Part shown: positions 16,026 through 23,627 of the stretch, one piece after another
Layout of the letters: each line of letters starts with the position of its first letter
Position numbering within the stretch: the stretch's first letter is position 1
Assembly: GCA_002700305.1 (NCBI GenBank)
Contig: PACZ01000026.1
Location: forward strand, 1 to 36,489
DNA: 36,489 nucleotides
Direction: 5' to 3'
Source of the DNA: Hyphomonas sp.
Lineage (GTDB): Bacteria; Pseudomonadota; Alphaproteobacteria; Caulobacterales; Hyphomonadaceae
The notes under the pieces: generated by a model
Seen by the model: the letters and a program-made list of their open reading frames with translations, nothing else
Told to the model about the DNA's origin: nothing
Databases searched by the model: none
Translations under genes and position numbers: made by a program

Positions 16026-16403
16026 TTATCCGCGGCACATCGCGCAGACTTTGTTGCCGTCCGGATCGCGCAAATAGGCGAGGTACAGCTTCATGCCGCC
16101 GCCTTCGCGCCAGCCCGGCGGGTCTTCGATCGGCGTGCCGCCAGCCGCTGCGCCGGCCGCGTGCCAGGCATCGGCCTGTTCCGGATTCTCAACCGCAAAG
16201 CCGATCGTGCCGCCATTGGCGTGCGTGGCCTCTTTGCCGTCGATCGGCGGGGTCACCAGGAAGGTGCCGCCATTGTGCAGATAGATCAGACGGCCTTTCG
16301 GGTCGGTGATCGCCTCACGGCCACCCAGCGCCTTGAACGTGGCGTCATAAAACGTCTTGGCTTTTGCAAGGTCGTTGGTGCCGACCATAACGTGACTGAA
16401 CAT
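16026..16403 (-). CDS. VOC-family (glyoxalase/dioxygenase superfamily) protein
   Basis: A 125-residue single VOC unit: MFSHVMVGTNDLAKAKTFYD at the start and YLAYLRDPDGNKVCAMCR at the end, the standard beta-alpha-beta-beta-beta pattern. The His in FSHV and the region around YLAY provide possible metal ligands, but VOC proteins span glyoxalases, dioxygenases and resistance proteins, so no substrate can be assigned. The SD is AGGAGG about 10 nt before ATG 16403. The gene is followed by its own hairpin terminator and appears monocistronic. Confidence 0.88.
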   Translation of the reverse strand: MFSHVMVGTNDLAKAKTFYDATFKALGGREAITDPKGRLIYLHNGGTFLVTPPIDGKEATHANGGTIGFAVENPEQADAWHAAGAAAGGTPIEDPPGWREGGGMKLYLAYLRDPDGNKVCAMCRG

Positions 16404-16518
16404 ATGTGTTTTTCCTCCTGATGGATTGGGAATTACTGCCCCAGCCGCCCCGCTGGCGCCAGAGGGTTTCCGGCCTCCCGCTGCGTCAGCCAGAGCATTT
16501 TTGATCAGGCTTTTGCGA

Positions 16519-17049
16519 TCAGCTGGCAGCAGCGCCCGACAGCAGCGGCAGAAGATGGCTCATATAATCGGCCTTGCCGATGGCCAGCCCCTCTGCGCGC
16601 AGGATGTCGTAGGCTGTCACGAAATGGAAATAGAAGTTCGGCGTCAGCCAATCGTCGATATAGGCCTGTCCGGAAAGCGACACCGTCGGAAAGCCGGGGA
16701 TCTCCAGCACCGTCTCGCCGGCGGCGAAGTCTTCCTTCGTGTCGGCCTGCGCTTCGATCCGCGAGATCGTTTCGGCGACCAGAGCTTTCAAATCGGCAAA
16801 GCTCGCCTTGTCGCTTTCGAACTCCTTCATCGGCGTGCCGTTCAGCTTGCTCAGCAGAAGCTCCGCCTGCCGGCAGGTGAACCAGACCTGGTTCGGCAGC
16901 GGCAGCATGTCGTCCGCCAGCCGCGCCGTCAGCAGCGCTTTCTTCTCCGGATCATCCGGAAACAGCTCCGCCTCGGCCCGGCCGAGAATGTTTCCCAGCG
17001 TGACCAGACGTGTACGGTAGATATCGAGATTGCGTTTAACGATGCCCAT
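16519..17049 (-). CDS. DUF1993-family protein
   Basis: A 176-residue soluble protein that fits the DUF1993 family, helical proteins related to the DinB/metal-binding four-helix fold. Visible blocks are LPLPNQVWFTCRQAELLLSK, the FPTVSLSGQAYIDDWLTPNFYFHFVTAYDILR region and a C-terminal DYMSHLL. The His in NFYFHFVTAYDILR is the family landmark. Function unknown. The start at 17049 has a strong SD (AAGGAGG, 8 nt spacing). It follows the thioredoxin-like gene on the same strand after 74 nt. Confidence 0.82.
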   Translation of the reverse strand: MGIVKRNLDIYRTRLVTLGNILGRAEAELFPDDPEKKALLTARLADDMLPLPNQVWFTCRQAELLLSKLNGTPMKEFESDKASFADLKALVAETISRIEAQADTKEDFAAGETVLEIPGFPTVSLSGQAYIDDWLTPNFYFHFVTAYDILRAEGLAIGKADYMSHLLPLLSGAAAS

Positions 17050-17123
17050 CCGGAATTCCTCCTTCTCAGATGTCAGTCCGCCTCTAAAGTGAAGGCAGAG
17101 ATACTTTGGTTGTCCGGGGCTGT

Positions 17124-17621
17124 TCAGCCTTTGCGCCAGTGTTCTGCAAATTCCAGCATGCGGGCGCGATTGTAGCCTTTGCCCTCTTCCAGCTCGGCCG
17201 TGCCCTGCGAGGCGAGGAAGCTGCCATCGGCGTCCAGCACATAGAAATGCGGGTAGCCTTCGGCTTTCGGAAAGGCACCCAGGAATTCCGTGTTCGGATG
17301 CTCGCGGCTGAAATTGACCTTCACGATCATGAAGCTCTCGCCGAAAGCGTCGCGGACATCGGCATTGTCTGCCAGATACTTGTCGAGGATCTTGCACCAG
17401 ACGCACCATTCCCCGCCGACCTCCAGCAGGATCCGGCGGCCGTCGGCCTCCTGGATCGCCTGCTGGACATCCGCCGCCGGGTTGGCGGTCTCGTTATAGG
17501 TGTCAGACAGGTAGAGCTTCGCCTCGGGTGCCGCTTCCGCCTGCGCGAAGCCCCCTGCCGACAACATGCTGAGCCCCAGCGCCGCGGCGCCGAGGAAATG
17601 CCGCATGCCGCGCACCGGCAT
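17124..17621 (-). CDS. Periplasmic thioredoxin-fold protein (CxxC) coupled to adhC
   Basis: A 165-residue protein with a signal peptide (about residues 1-30) and a thioredoxin fold. The redox motif is WCVWC (Cys73, Cys76), followed by the PKAEGYPHFYVLD block with the cis-Pro. It resembles DUF255/thioredoxin_7-like exported proteins. The ATG at 17621 overlaps the last base of the adhC stop (TGATG), so the two are translationally coupled; a TTG one codon upstream is a less likely start. Linkage to formaldehyde oxidation suggests a role in thiol stress, which is inference. Confidence 0.87.
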   Translation of the reverse strand: MPVRGMRHFLGAAALGLSMLSAGGFAQAEAAPEAKLYLSDTYNETANPAADVQQAIQEADGRRILLEVGGEWCVWCKILDKYLADNADVRDAFGESFMIVKVNFSREHPNTEFLGAFPKAEGYPHFYVLDADGSFLASQGTAELEEGKGYNRARMLEFAEHWRKG

Positions 17622-18727
17622 CAATAAACCACCACGCTACGGATGCTTTCGCCCGAATGCATCAGGTCGAAGGCGTCATTGATCTTGTCGAGCTTCATGA
17701 CGTGCGTGATCATCGGGTCGATCTGGATCTTGCCGTTCATGTACCAGTCGACGATTTTCGGCACGTCGGTGCGGCCCTTGGCACCGCCGAAGGCCGTGCC
17801 GCGCCAGTTGCGGCCCGTCACCAGCTGGAATGGCCGTGTGCTGATTTCCTTGCCGGCTTCGGCCACGCCGATGATGATCGAGGTGCCCCAGCCGCGGTGG
17901 CAGCATTCCAGCGCCTGGCGCATCACATCCGTATTGCCGGTACAGTCGAAGGAATAGTCCGCCCCGCCATCGGTCAGCTCCACGAGGTGGGCGACGACGT
18001 CCTTGGTGTTCTTCGGATTGACGAAATGCGTCATGCCGAATTTCTCGCCCCACTCCTTCTTGGAGTCGTTGATGTCGACGCCGATGATCTTGTCTGCGCC
18101 TGCCATCTTCGCGCCCTGCAGCACGTTGAGGCCGATACCGCCAAGGCCGAAGACGACGACATTGTCGCCGACCTGAACCTTGGCCGTGTTGGTCACAGCG
18201 CCGACGCCGGTCGTCACGCCGCAGCCGACATAGCAGGCCTTGTCGAAAGGCGCGTCGGTGCGGATTTTCGCAACGGCGATTTCCGGCAGGACGGTGAAGT
18301 TCGAGAAGGTCGAGCAGCCCATGTAATGGTAGATCGTCTGGCCCTTGTAGGAGAAACGGCTGGTGCCGTCCGGCATCAGGCCCTTGCCCTGGGTCGCGCG
18401 GATCGCGGTGCAGAGGTTCGTCTTGCCCGACAGGCAGCTTTTGCACTGGCGGCATTCCGGCGTGTAGAGCGGGATGACATGGTCGCCCGGCTTCACGCTG
18501 GTGACGCCTGCGCCGACCTCGCGCACGATGCCCGCGCCCTCATGGCCAAGCACGCTCGGGAAGATGCCTTCGGAGTCGAGCCCGTCCAGCGTGTAGGCGT
18601 CCGTGTGGCAGATGCCGGTGGCCATGATCTCGACCAGCACTTCGCCGGCCTTCGGGCCTTCGAGATCGAGTTCGACGATTTCGAGCGGTTTCTTGGCTTC
18701 GAAGGCGACAGCGGCGCGGGTTTTCAT
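17621..18727 (-). CDS. adhC: S-(hydroxymethyl)glutathione dehydrogenase / class III alcohol dehydrogenase
   Basis: Oxidises the formaldehyde-glutathione adduct to S-formylglutathione with NAD, the first enzymatic step of the pathway completed by fghA. The 368-residue length is typical. Catalytic zinc ligands are Cys40 and His62 (GHEGAGIV) with the Cys of the [10 protein letters not shown] block. The structural zinc is held by the four Cys in [16 protein letters not shown] (92, 95, 98, 106). The NAD motif [11 protein letters not shown] follows. An SD (GAGGAG) lies about 10 nt before ATG 18727. Upstream is a triple 11-bp repeat array, and downstream a coupled thioredoxin-like gene. Confidence 0.97.
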   Translation of the reverse strand: MKTRAAVAFEAKKPLEIVELDLEGPKAGEVLVEIMATGICHTDAYTLDGLDSEGIFPSVLGHEGAGIVREVGAGVTSVKPGDHVIPLYTPECRQCKSCLSGKTNLCTAIRATQGKGLMPDGTSRFSYKGQTIYHYMGCSTFSNFTVLPEIAVAKIRTDAPFDKACYVGCGVTTGVGAVTNTAKVQVGDNVVVFGLGGIGLNVLQGAKMAGADKIIGVDINDSKKEWGEKFGMTHFVNPKNTKDVVAHLVELTDGGADYSFDCTGNTDVMRQALECCHRGWGTSIIIGVAEAGKEISTRPFQLVTGRNWRGTAFGGAKGRTDVPKIVDWYMNGKIQIDPMITHVMKLDKINDAFDLMHSGESIRSVVVY

Positions 18728-18747
18728 CTCGGGAAATCTCCTCGGGG

Positions 18748-18780
18748 TATAGATGGTCTATAGACGGTCCATAGATGGTG
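18748..18780. promoter_or_regulatory. Three tandem 11-bp repeats at the adhC promoter
   Basis: TATAGATGGTC (18748-18758), TATAGACGGTC (18759-18769) and CATAGATGGTG (18770-18780) lie head to tail, 21 nt upstream of the adhC ATG. The period of 11 bp is about one helical turn. The palindrome GTCTATAGAC (18756-18765) spans the first junction. On the minus strand the CTATA elements also resemble -10 boxes. Likely an operator array, or a promoter with repeated activator sites, for adhC. Confidence 0.6.
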
Positions 18781-18908
18781 TTTGTGATCGTGGAACCGGG
18801 GAATCTGGAGCGCGGAACATTTCAGTTTCGCCCCCCCGGCGCAAGGGCGGACTCCTGTCAATTTCGCATACCCGTTCCCCTGTGCCGAAACCCGGTTATA
18901 AGGGCGCC

Positions 18909-19745
18909 ATGACAGACCAGATTTCCGATTCCTTCGCCGTTGCCATTGCAGGCGTCGCCGGCCGCATGGGCCGCCAGCTGGCCGCGGTGTCCCATCGCCA
19001 CGGGCTGACGGTTGCGGGCGGAACAGAGATCGCCGGATCGCCTCACCTGGACACCGATATCGGGGAGCTGGCCGGTATCCCGAACCTCGGCGCGAAGCCG
19101 TCATCCGACCCGGTCATCGCGGCTGCCAAGGCGGATGTCTGGTTCGACTTCACCCGCCCTGCCGCCACGATTGCGGCGCTGGAAGCGCTGAAACACACGC
19201 CCGTACGTGTTGCAATCATTGGCACAACCGGCTTTTCGCCGACTGAGGAAAAAGCGCTGGAAGCGGCAGCGGGAGACCTTGCCATCGTCAAGTCAGGCAG
19301 CTTTGCGTTGGGCATCAAGCTGCTGGAAAGCCTGATCCGCCGCGCGGCTGCCAGCCTCGGCCCGGACTGGGACATCGAAGTGCTGGAAACCCATCACAAC
19401 AAGAAAGTGGATGCCCCGTCCGGCACGGCCCTGATGCTGGGCGAAGCAGCCGCCGAAGGCCGCGGCGCCGCGCTGGATGACCTGCGCACCGGGCCGTATG
19501 ACGGCCCCGACGCCGCCCGCGAACCGGGTAAGATCGGCTTCTCCGTCCGCCGCATGGGCGGGGTGATTGGCGAGCATTCGGTCAGCTTCGGCTCCGACAC
19601 GGAAATCGTGACGTTGAGCCACACATCGCTAGATCGTGCGATGTTTGCTGAAGGTGCAATGAAAGCAGCGTTCTGGGCGCTTAACCAGAAGCCCGGCCTC
19701 TACAGCATGGACGATGTGCTGGGGCTTTCGGGCAACGGCGCCTGA
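18909..19745 (+). CDS. dapB: 4-hydroxy-tetrahydrodipicolinate reductase
   Basis: NAD(P)H-dependent reductase of the lysine/diaminopimelate pathway. The 278-residue protein has the Rossmann motif VAIAGVAGRMGRQL near residues 10-23, FDFTRPAAT and IGTTGFS in the nucleotide domain, and the DapB signature ETHHNKKVDAPSGTA with the catalytic His pair and Lys. The ATG at 18909 has AAGGG close upstream (about 4 nt) and gives the normal N-terminus, although the frame is open further upstream. It is divergent from adhC; the EIIA gene follows after 92 nt. Confidence 0.96.
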   Translation: MTDQISDSFAVAIAGVAGRMGRQLAAVSHRHGLTVAGGTEIAGSPHLDTDIGELAGIPNLGAKPSSDPVIAAAKADVWFDFTRPAATIAALEALKHTPVRVAIIGTTGFSPTEEKALEAAAGDLAIVKSGSFALGIKLLESLIRRAAASLGPDWDIEVLETHHNKKVDAPSGTALMLGEAAAEGRGAALDDLRTGPYDGPDAAREPGKIGFSVRRMGGVIGEHSVSFGSDTEIVTLSHTSLDRAMFAEGAMKAAFWALNQKPGLYSMDDVLGLSGNGA

Positions 19746-19837
19746 GAAAGCGACACACCGCACAGCTGAATCCGGGTTGACGGCCATACTCGCCATGGCA
19801 GCATGACAAATTCGTCACGTAACCCGAAAGGACGGGC

Positions 19838-20242
19838 ATGATCGGCATCGTCGTCGTCAGCCACGGCAAACTCTCGAAGGAACTGGTCGCTGCGACGGAA
19901 CACGTCGTAGGTGAACAGATGCGATTCAAGTCGATTTCCATCGAGGCAGAAGACGATATCGAGGCCCGGCGCGAACAGATCCGCGACACGGCCAAGGCCT
20001 GTGACGTGGGCCTCGGGGTCATTATCCTTACTGACATGTTCGGCGGCACGCCGTCGAACCTTGCCATGTCGATCATGAGTTCCGGCAATATCGAGGTCAT
20101 CTCGGGCGTGACCCTGCCGATGCTGATCAAGCTGGCCGAAGTGCGCGACGAACTGCCACTTGCCGAAGCTGCCCAGACCGCTGCAGATGCGGGCCGCCGC
20201 TATATCAACATCGCCTCCGAACTCCTCGCAAAATCCAATTGA
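19838..20242 (+). CDS. PTS EIIA component, mannose type (regulatory)
   Basis: A 134-residue EIIA-Man domain. The phosphorylated His is residue 9 in IVVVSHGKLS; LTDMFGGTPSNLAMS near 65-79 is the family signature. No EIIB, EIIC or EIID follows, so it is not part of a sugar transporter here. In alphaproteobacteria this protein (often called ManX or PtsM) belongs to an incomplete PTS that regulates metabolism. AAAGGACGG precedes ATG 19838. The HPr gene follows directly. The usual neighbour hprK is absent. Confidence 0.93.
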   Translation: MIGIVVVSHGKLSKELVAATEHVVGEQMRFKSISIEAEDDIEARREQIRDTAKACDVGLGVIILTDMFGGTPSNLAMSIMSSGNIEVISGVTLPMLIKLAEVRDELPLAEAAQTAADAGRRYINIASELLAKSN

Positions 20243-20253
20243 CCCGGAGCCCT

Positions 20254-20559
20254 GTGCAGAACGCCGTGACCGAAGCCCGCCAAAGCGTGACCATCGTCAA
20301 CCGCAAGGGCCTGCACGCGCGCGCGTCTGCCAAACTCTCCAAACTGGCCAGCGAATACCAGGCCACGGTGATCGTCAGCCATGACGGCCAGACAGCCGAC
20401 GCCCGCTCGATCATGGACCTGCTGATGCTGGTCGCCGCGCAGGGCTGCGAAGTGGAGCTTGCCGCCAATGGCCCGGACGCAGCTGAAGCCGTCACCGCCA
20501 TCGCCAGCCTGATCGCCGACGGTTTCGGCGAACGCGGCGAGAGCGACGTGTTATACTGA
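20254..20559 (+). CDS. HPr phosphocarrier protein
   Basis: An HPr-fold protein of about 101 residues. The active His is in KGLHARASAKL, and the regulatory Ser is in DARSIMDLLML, so control by HPr kinase is possible. It carries phosphate from EI to EIIA-Man. Start choice: a TTG at 20239 would overlap the EIIA stop but has no SD. The GTG at 20254, with GGAG 4 nt before it, is preferred; a second GTG at 20266 is also possible. Forms an operon with the EIIA gene. Confidence 0.92.
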   Translation: MQNAVTEARQSVTIVNRKGLHARASAKLSKLASEYQATVIVSHDGQTADARSIMDLLMLVAAQGCEVELAANGPDAAEAVTAIASLIADGFGERGESDVLY

Positions 20560-20620
20560 CCCCCTTTCCTACCCCACCGGCCACACGATACGGCCGTCCA
20601 GACCTCAAAGAGTAACGCAA

Positions 20621-22336
20621 ATGATCAGAGCGATTTTGGCATCCGCAAGCGCAGGCATGATATTGATGGCCTGCACACCGGCCCCTGAGACAGACGCAGC
20701 GGCAACAGACGTAGCGGCGGACACCTCCACGATCAGCCCTGAAAACCCGATCAGCACTGAAAACATGTCCGAGACGGTCAAGGTGCTCGCTTCCGACGAA
20801 TTCATGGGCCGCGCGCCCGGCACCGAGGGCGAGACGAAGACCGTCGCCTACCTGATCGAACGCTTTAAGGACCTCGGCCTTGAACCTGGCGGACGGGACG
20901 GCAAATGGACCGATCCGGTGACCCTGAAGCACTCCGTCGTGAATGATATTCGCACACTGAATGTCAGCCAGGGCGACACCGTGATCCCGCTCAGGCAGGG
21001 TCTGGACATCAATATCAGCTCCCCCAATCCGCGCGAAGACATCGCCATTGAGGATGTGCCGATCGTGTTCGTGGGCTTTGGCGCCAGCGCGCCGGAACGT
21101 GACTGGGACGATTATGGCGACATGGACCTCACTGGGAAGGTCGCCCTCTTCCTCGTGAACGACCCGGATTTCGGTGTCGAGGAAGATGACCCGGTCGCCG
21201 GCGTCTTCGGCGGCCGGCGCATGACCTATTATGGCCGCTGGGCCTATAAATATGAGGAGGCCGCCCGCCGCGGCGCGGTTGCCGCCTTCGTCATCCACGA
21301 AACCAAACCCGCAGGCTATGGCTGGAACGTTGCCGCTTCCTCGCCGGGCGAAAATTATACCGTTGCCAGCAAGGGCCCGGCGAAACCGGCGCTCGATCTG
21401 CGCGGCTGGCTGCATGAGGACATGGCCCGGCAATGGCTGACCGAGGCCGGATACGACCTCGACGAACTGAAAGTTGCCGCCCGCAAGCGCGACTTCGAGG
21501 CCTTCACCCTGGATGACCTGCGCTTCAATGCAGACCTCGGCCTGTCTGTCGAAACGGTCGAAAGCCAGAATGTGCTCGGCAAGATCACCGGCACCGAGCG
21601 GCCCGACGAAACCGTCATGCTGTCCGGACACTGGGATGCCTATGGGATCGGCATTCCGGATGCGCAGGGCCGCGTCGTCAGACCCGGCGCGAACGATGAT
21701 GCACTCGGCCTTGCCGGCATCATGGAAATTGCCCGCAACATGGAGGCGCGTCCTGCGCCGGAACGCACGGTCGTGTTTGCTGCCTGGACGGGCGAAGAGA
21801 GCGGCCTGCTCGGCTCGGAAGCCTATGCGCAGAACCCGATCTATCCGCTGGAAACAACCGTCGCCAATCTGACGCTGGACATCCTGCAAACGGCAGGGCC
21901 GGCAAAGGACGTCATCCAGGTCGGCGAAGGCCAGAGCGAGCTTGAGGAAATGATGGCCGCCGCAGCGGCAAAACAGGGCCGCACGGTGTCTCCCGAAGGT
22001 TTGCCAGAGAATGGCCTGTTCTACCGGGCAGACCATTTCTCGCTCGCCCGCCGCGGCGTGCCGGTACTGCTGATCATGGGCATCGCCGGCGGACCGGACC
22101 TTGTGGACGGCGGCCGGGAAGCCGGGATCGAATGGGTCGCGGGCTATATTGCCAACCGGTACCACAACCAGAACGACGCCTGGGATCCGGACTGGGATCT
22201 CCGCGGCGCCGCGCAGGATGTGGAACTGTTCCTGGACCTGACCGAAGACCTGGCGAACTCCACCACCTGGCCGGACCTGAAGCCGACATCGGAGTTCAAG
22301 GGTCTGCGCGACGAGAGCGCCGACGCACGGGAGTAA
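20621..22336 (+). CDS. M28-family metallopeptidase lipoprotein
   Basis: A 571-residue exported peptidase. The signal peptide ends in the lipobox LMAC (Cys18), so it is lipid-anchored. Residues about 130-320 resemble a protease-associated insert. The di-zinc M28 core follows: metal ligands visible in SGHWDAYG, GANDDALG, the catalytic TGEESGLLGSEAY pair of Glu, and RYHNQND near the end. The family contains aminopeptidases and carboxypeptidases that act on envelope or imported peptides. It starts 61 nt after the HPr gene and ends 58 nt before the likely start of the ssrA transcript. Confidence 0.93.
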   Translation: MIRAILASASAGMILMACTPAPETDAAATDVAADTSTISPENPISTENMSETVKVLASDEFMGRAPGTEGETKTVAYLIERFKDLGLEPGGRDGKWTDPVTLKHSVVNDIRTLNVSQGDTVIPLRQGLDINISSPNPREDIAIEDVPIVFVGFGASAPERDWDDYGDMDLTGKVALFLVNDPDFGVEEDDPVAGVFGGRRMTYYGRWAYKYEEAARRGAVAAFVIHETKPAGYGWNVAASSPGENYTVASKGPAKPALDLRGWLHEDMARQWLTEAGYDLDELKVAARKRDFEAFTLDDLRFNADLGLSVETVESQNVLGKITGTERPDETVMLSGHWDAYGIGIPDAQGRVVRPGANDDALGLAGIMEIARNMEARPAPERTVVFAAWTGEESGLLGSEAYAQNPIYPLETTVANLTLDILQTAGPAKDVIQVGEGQSELEEMMAAAAAKQGRTVSPEGLPENGLFYRADHFSLARRGVPVLLIMGIAGGPDLVDGGREAGIEWVAGYIANRYHNQNDAWDPDWDLRGAAQDVELFLDLTEDLANSTTWPDLKPTSEFKGLRDESADARE

Positions 22337-22358
22337 CCTTCCGCTTTCAGCGCCCCCC

Positions 22359-22387
22359 TTTCAACGGAGGCGCTCTGCCCCTATATT
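22359..22387 (+). promoter_or_regulatory. Candidate ssrA promoter
   Basis: A TATATT -10-like box at 22382-22387 is preceded, after a 17-bp spacer, by TTTCAA at 22359-22364, a weak -35 match. The region is the only AT-rich spot between the M28 gene and the tmRNA and would place the transcript start near 22394. Confidence 0.45.
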
Positions 22388-22393
22388 GGTAGG

Positions 22394-22690
22394 GTCTTCG
22401 GACTATGGCGATAAACGCGCGTGTAATAAGCGGCTCGGACCCGGGGGCGGTACCCGGCGGCTCCACCAAAAGCAGGTTCAGGCCTTTTCACCGGGCCTGT
22501 TTCTGACGGGGCCGAAATAGGATCGACGGACGTGTAAAGACGAGGCCTTCGCCGGATTGGGCCCCCTCAGAAGCCCAAATCAACATAGTTGCAAACGACA
22601 ACTTTGCTGAAGGTGAACTGATGGCTGCGTAAGCAGTCGGATGATTACCGAACTTAACTCCTAGGGTATCAGACCCCTAGGCGGGGCCCG
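22394..22690 (+). ncRNA. ssrA: Permuted two-piece tmRNA (alphaproteobacterial type)
   Basis: Rescues stalled ribosomes by trans-translation. The gene is circularly permuted: the acceptor piece comes first and ends with CGGCTCC-A-CCA (CCA at 22466-22468). Its T-stem is CCGGG/CCCGG (22441-22445 with 22453-22457). A spacer of about 39 nt (22469-22507), itself able to form a CAGGCC/GGCCTG stem, should be removed. The coding piece starts GGGGCCG at 22508, which pairs with CGGCTCC over 7 bp including one G-U, and continues AAATAGGATCGACGG as in other tmRNAs. The tag frame at 22591-22632 reads ANDNFAEGELMAA then TAA. A CCTAGGG/CCCTAGG hairpin follows at 22660-22681. The outer ends are estimates. Confidence 0.93.
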
Positions 22691-23464
22691 GAGGCGCCTG
22701 GCAACAGAAGCCTCCACTTTCCCTTTTTCAGGATTCGGTTTTTTGGGGGATGCGCCCGGAATTGGTTTGGCGCACGCTTCCAGTGCTTCCGCCGATGACA
22801 GCAATTCAGGAGGCATGGTGTATACAGCCCAGTTGGCCAGAGCTTTCTCGCTCAGCCAGTCCAGGCTCATCTGCCGGGCCCTCTCTTCTGTCATGTAAGG
22901 TCCGTCGAGCTGCGCCAACACTTCGGGCATCACGAAGCTCACACCGCCGGTGAAACTGATCGATTCATAGGCGTTGTTCCAGCCGTCTCCCGAGCACATT
23001 TGCCGGACCAACAGTACCGACAGTTTGTGTTTGGGAAAGCAGAACGCCACCGACCCGTTTCGGACCAGCACTTCCGCATCGGACGGAAATCCAGGCAGTA
23101 TCAGCCGGTCATGGTTTTGAGGCGTAGGCCCATCTGCCGAGTCGCCTGCATCGAACAGATCGACATTTCCAGCCCGCGTAATCGTAACCAAGTCACCACC
23201 GAGGCCCGGATAGAACGTCATGGGCTGGCCCGGCATGCCACAATCCGGCGCATCCGGTCGTAAATACTCAACGGCGGTCACGCTGGAAAAGGGACGATGC
23301 GGCGGTTCTTCTCCAATGACGCGTCCAATGGGATCGCCATGCGAGATTTTGAGCGCGAAAGGATCCGACGGAGCCGCAGCCTCTTTGTATTCAATCGTCA
23401 AATACACACAGCCGGCCAGACTCGCGGAAGTGAACATCGCCACAATCGTCTGCCATCTACGCAT
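22661..23464 (-). CDS. Lipoprotein of unknown function, running into the ssrA 3' end
   Basis: A 267-residue protein with a lipoprotein signal ending SLAGC (Cys19). The mature part has several Cys and aromatic residues and an ERARQMSLDWLSEKALANW segment. I do not recognise the family. The ATG at 23464 has GGGAG 7 nt upstream, so it is preferred over ATG 23470. The last about 10 codons (basic, Pro-rich) are antisense to the end of ssrA, which is unusual; the gene may have lost its original stop. An 18-bp imperfect palindrome lies just upstream of the start. Confidence 0.75.
   Translation of the reverse strand: MRRWQTIVAMFTSASLAGCVYLTIEYKEAAAPSDPFALKISHGDPIGRVIGEEPPHRPFSSVTAVEYLRPDAPDCGMPGQPMTFYPGLGGDLVTITRAGNVDLFDAGDSADGPTPQNHDRLILPGFPSDAEVLVRNGSVAFCFPKHKLSVLLVRQMCSGDGWNNAYESISFTGGVSFVMPEVLAQLDGPYMTEERARQMSLDWLSEKALANWAVYTMPPELLSSAEALEACAKPIPGASPKKPNPEKGKVEASVARRLRAPPRGLIP
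22690..22729 (+). terminator. Possible ssrA terminator
   Basis: GGAGGC (22690-22695) pairs with GCCTCC (22710-22715), followed by a pyrimidine-rich ACTTTCCCTTTTT. The loop is long (14 nt) and the T-run is broken, so it is a weaker terminator than those at 3585 and 15984. It lies inside the 3' part of the converging lipoprotein gene. Confidence 0.45.
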
Positions 23465-23485
23465 ACGCATTCTCCCGCAATCATT

Positions 23486-23503
23486 GGGAGACAATTATCT
23501 CCC
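23486..23503. promoter_or_regulatory. 18-bp operator-like palindrome upstream of the lipoprotein gene
   Basis: GGGAGACAATTATCTCCC has 6-bp perfect arms and an AATT core, with one symmetry-breaking pair. It is 22 nt upstream of the minus-strand ATG at 23464, a typical place for a repressor site. Confidence 0.5.
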
Positions 23504-23555
23504 TTTGATTGCAGGAATATTAAGTCTGGAATGTGGATTTTCCGGACGCTGGCGA

Positions 23556-23627
23556 AAGCAAAATCGTGCCCTTCCCGTCCTTCTCCATCGCGCGCTGGCA
23601 GGAGGGCATCTCCTGCATCTGTTTCAG
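23556..23627 (-). pseudogene. Remnant of a second GST gene (3' end only)
   Basis: In one minus-strand frame this stretch encodes 24 residues (LKQM...[10 protein letters not shown]) of which 20 are identical to the last 24 residues of the GST encoded at 25041-25712. At DNA level 23555-23628 matches 25043-25116 at 63 of 74 positions with no gap. The stop codon of the intact copy is lost here, and upstream of LKQM the similarity ends exactly at the FAD monooxygenase stop codon, which is formed from the first bases of the remnant (CTGAAA). It is the scar of a deleted or replaced paralogous GST. Confidence 0.8.

Noticed and set aside
22394-22690. tRNA or tRNA-linked integration site
   Set aside because: The CCA-ending structure is the acceptor piece of a permuted tmRNA; no integrase or duplicated ssrA end was seen nearby.
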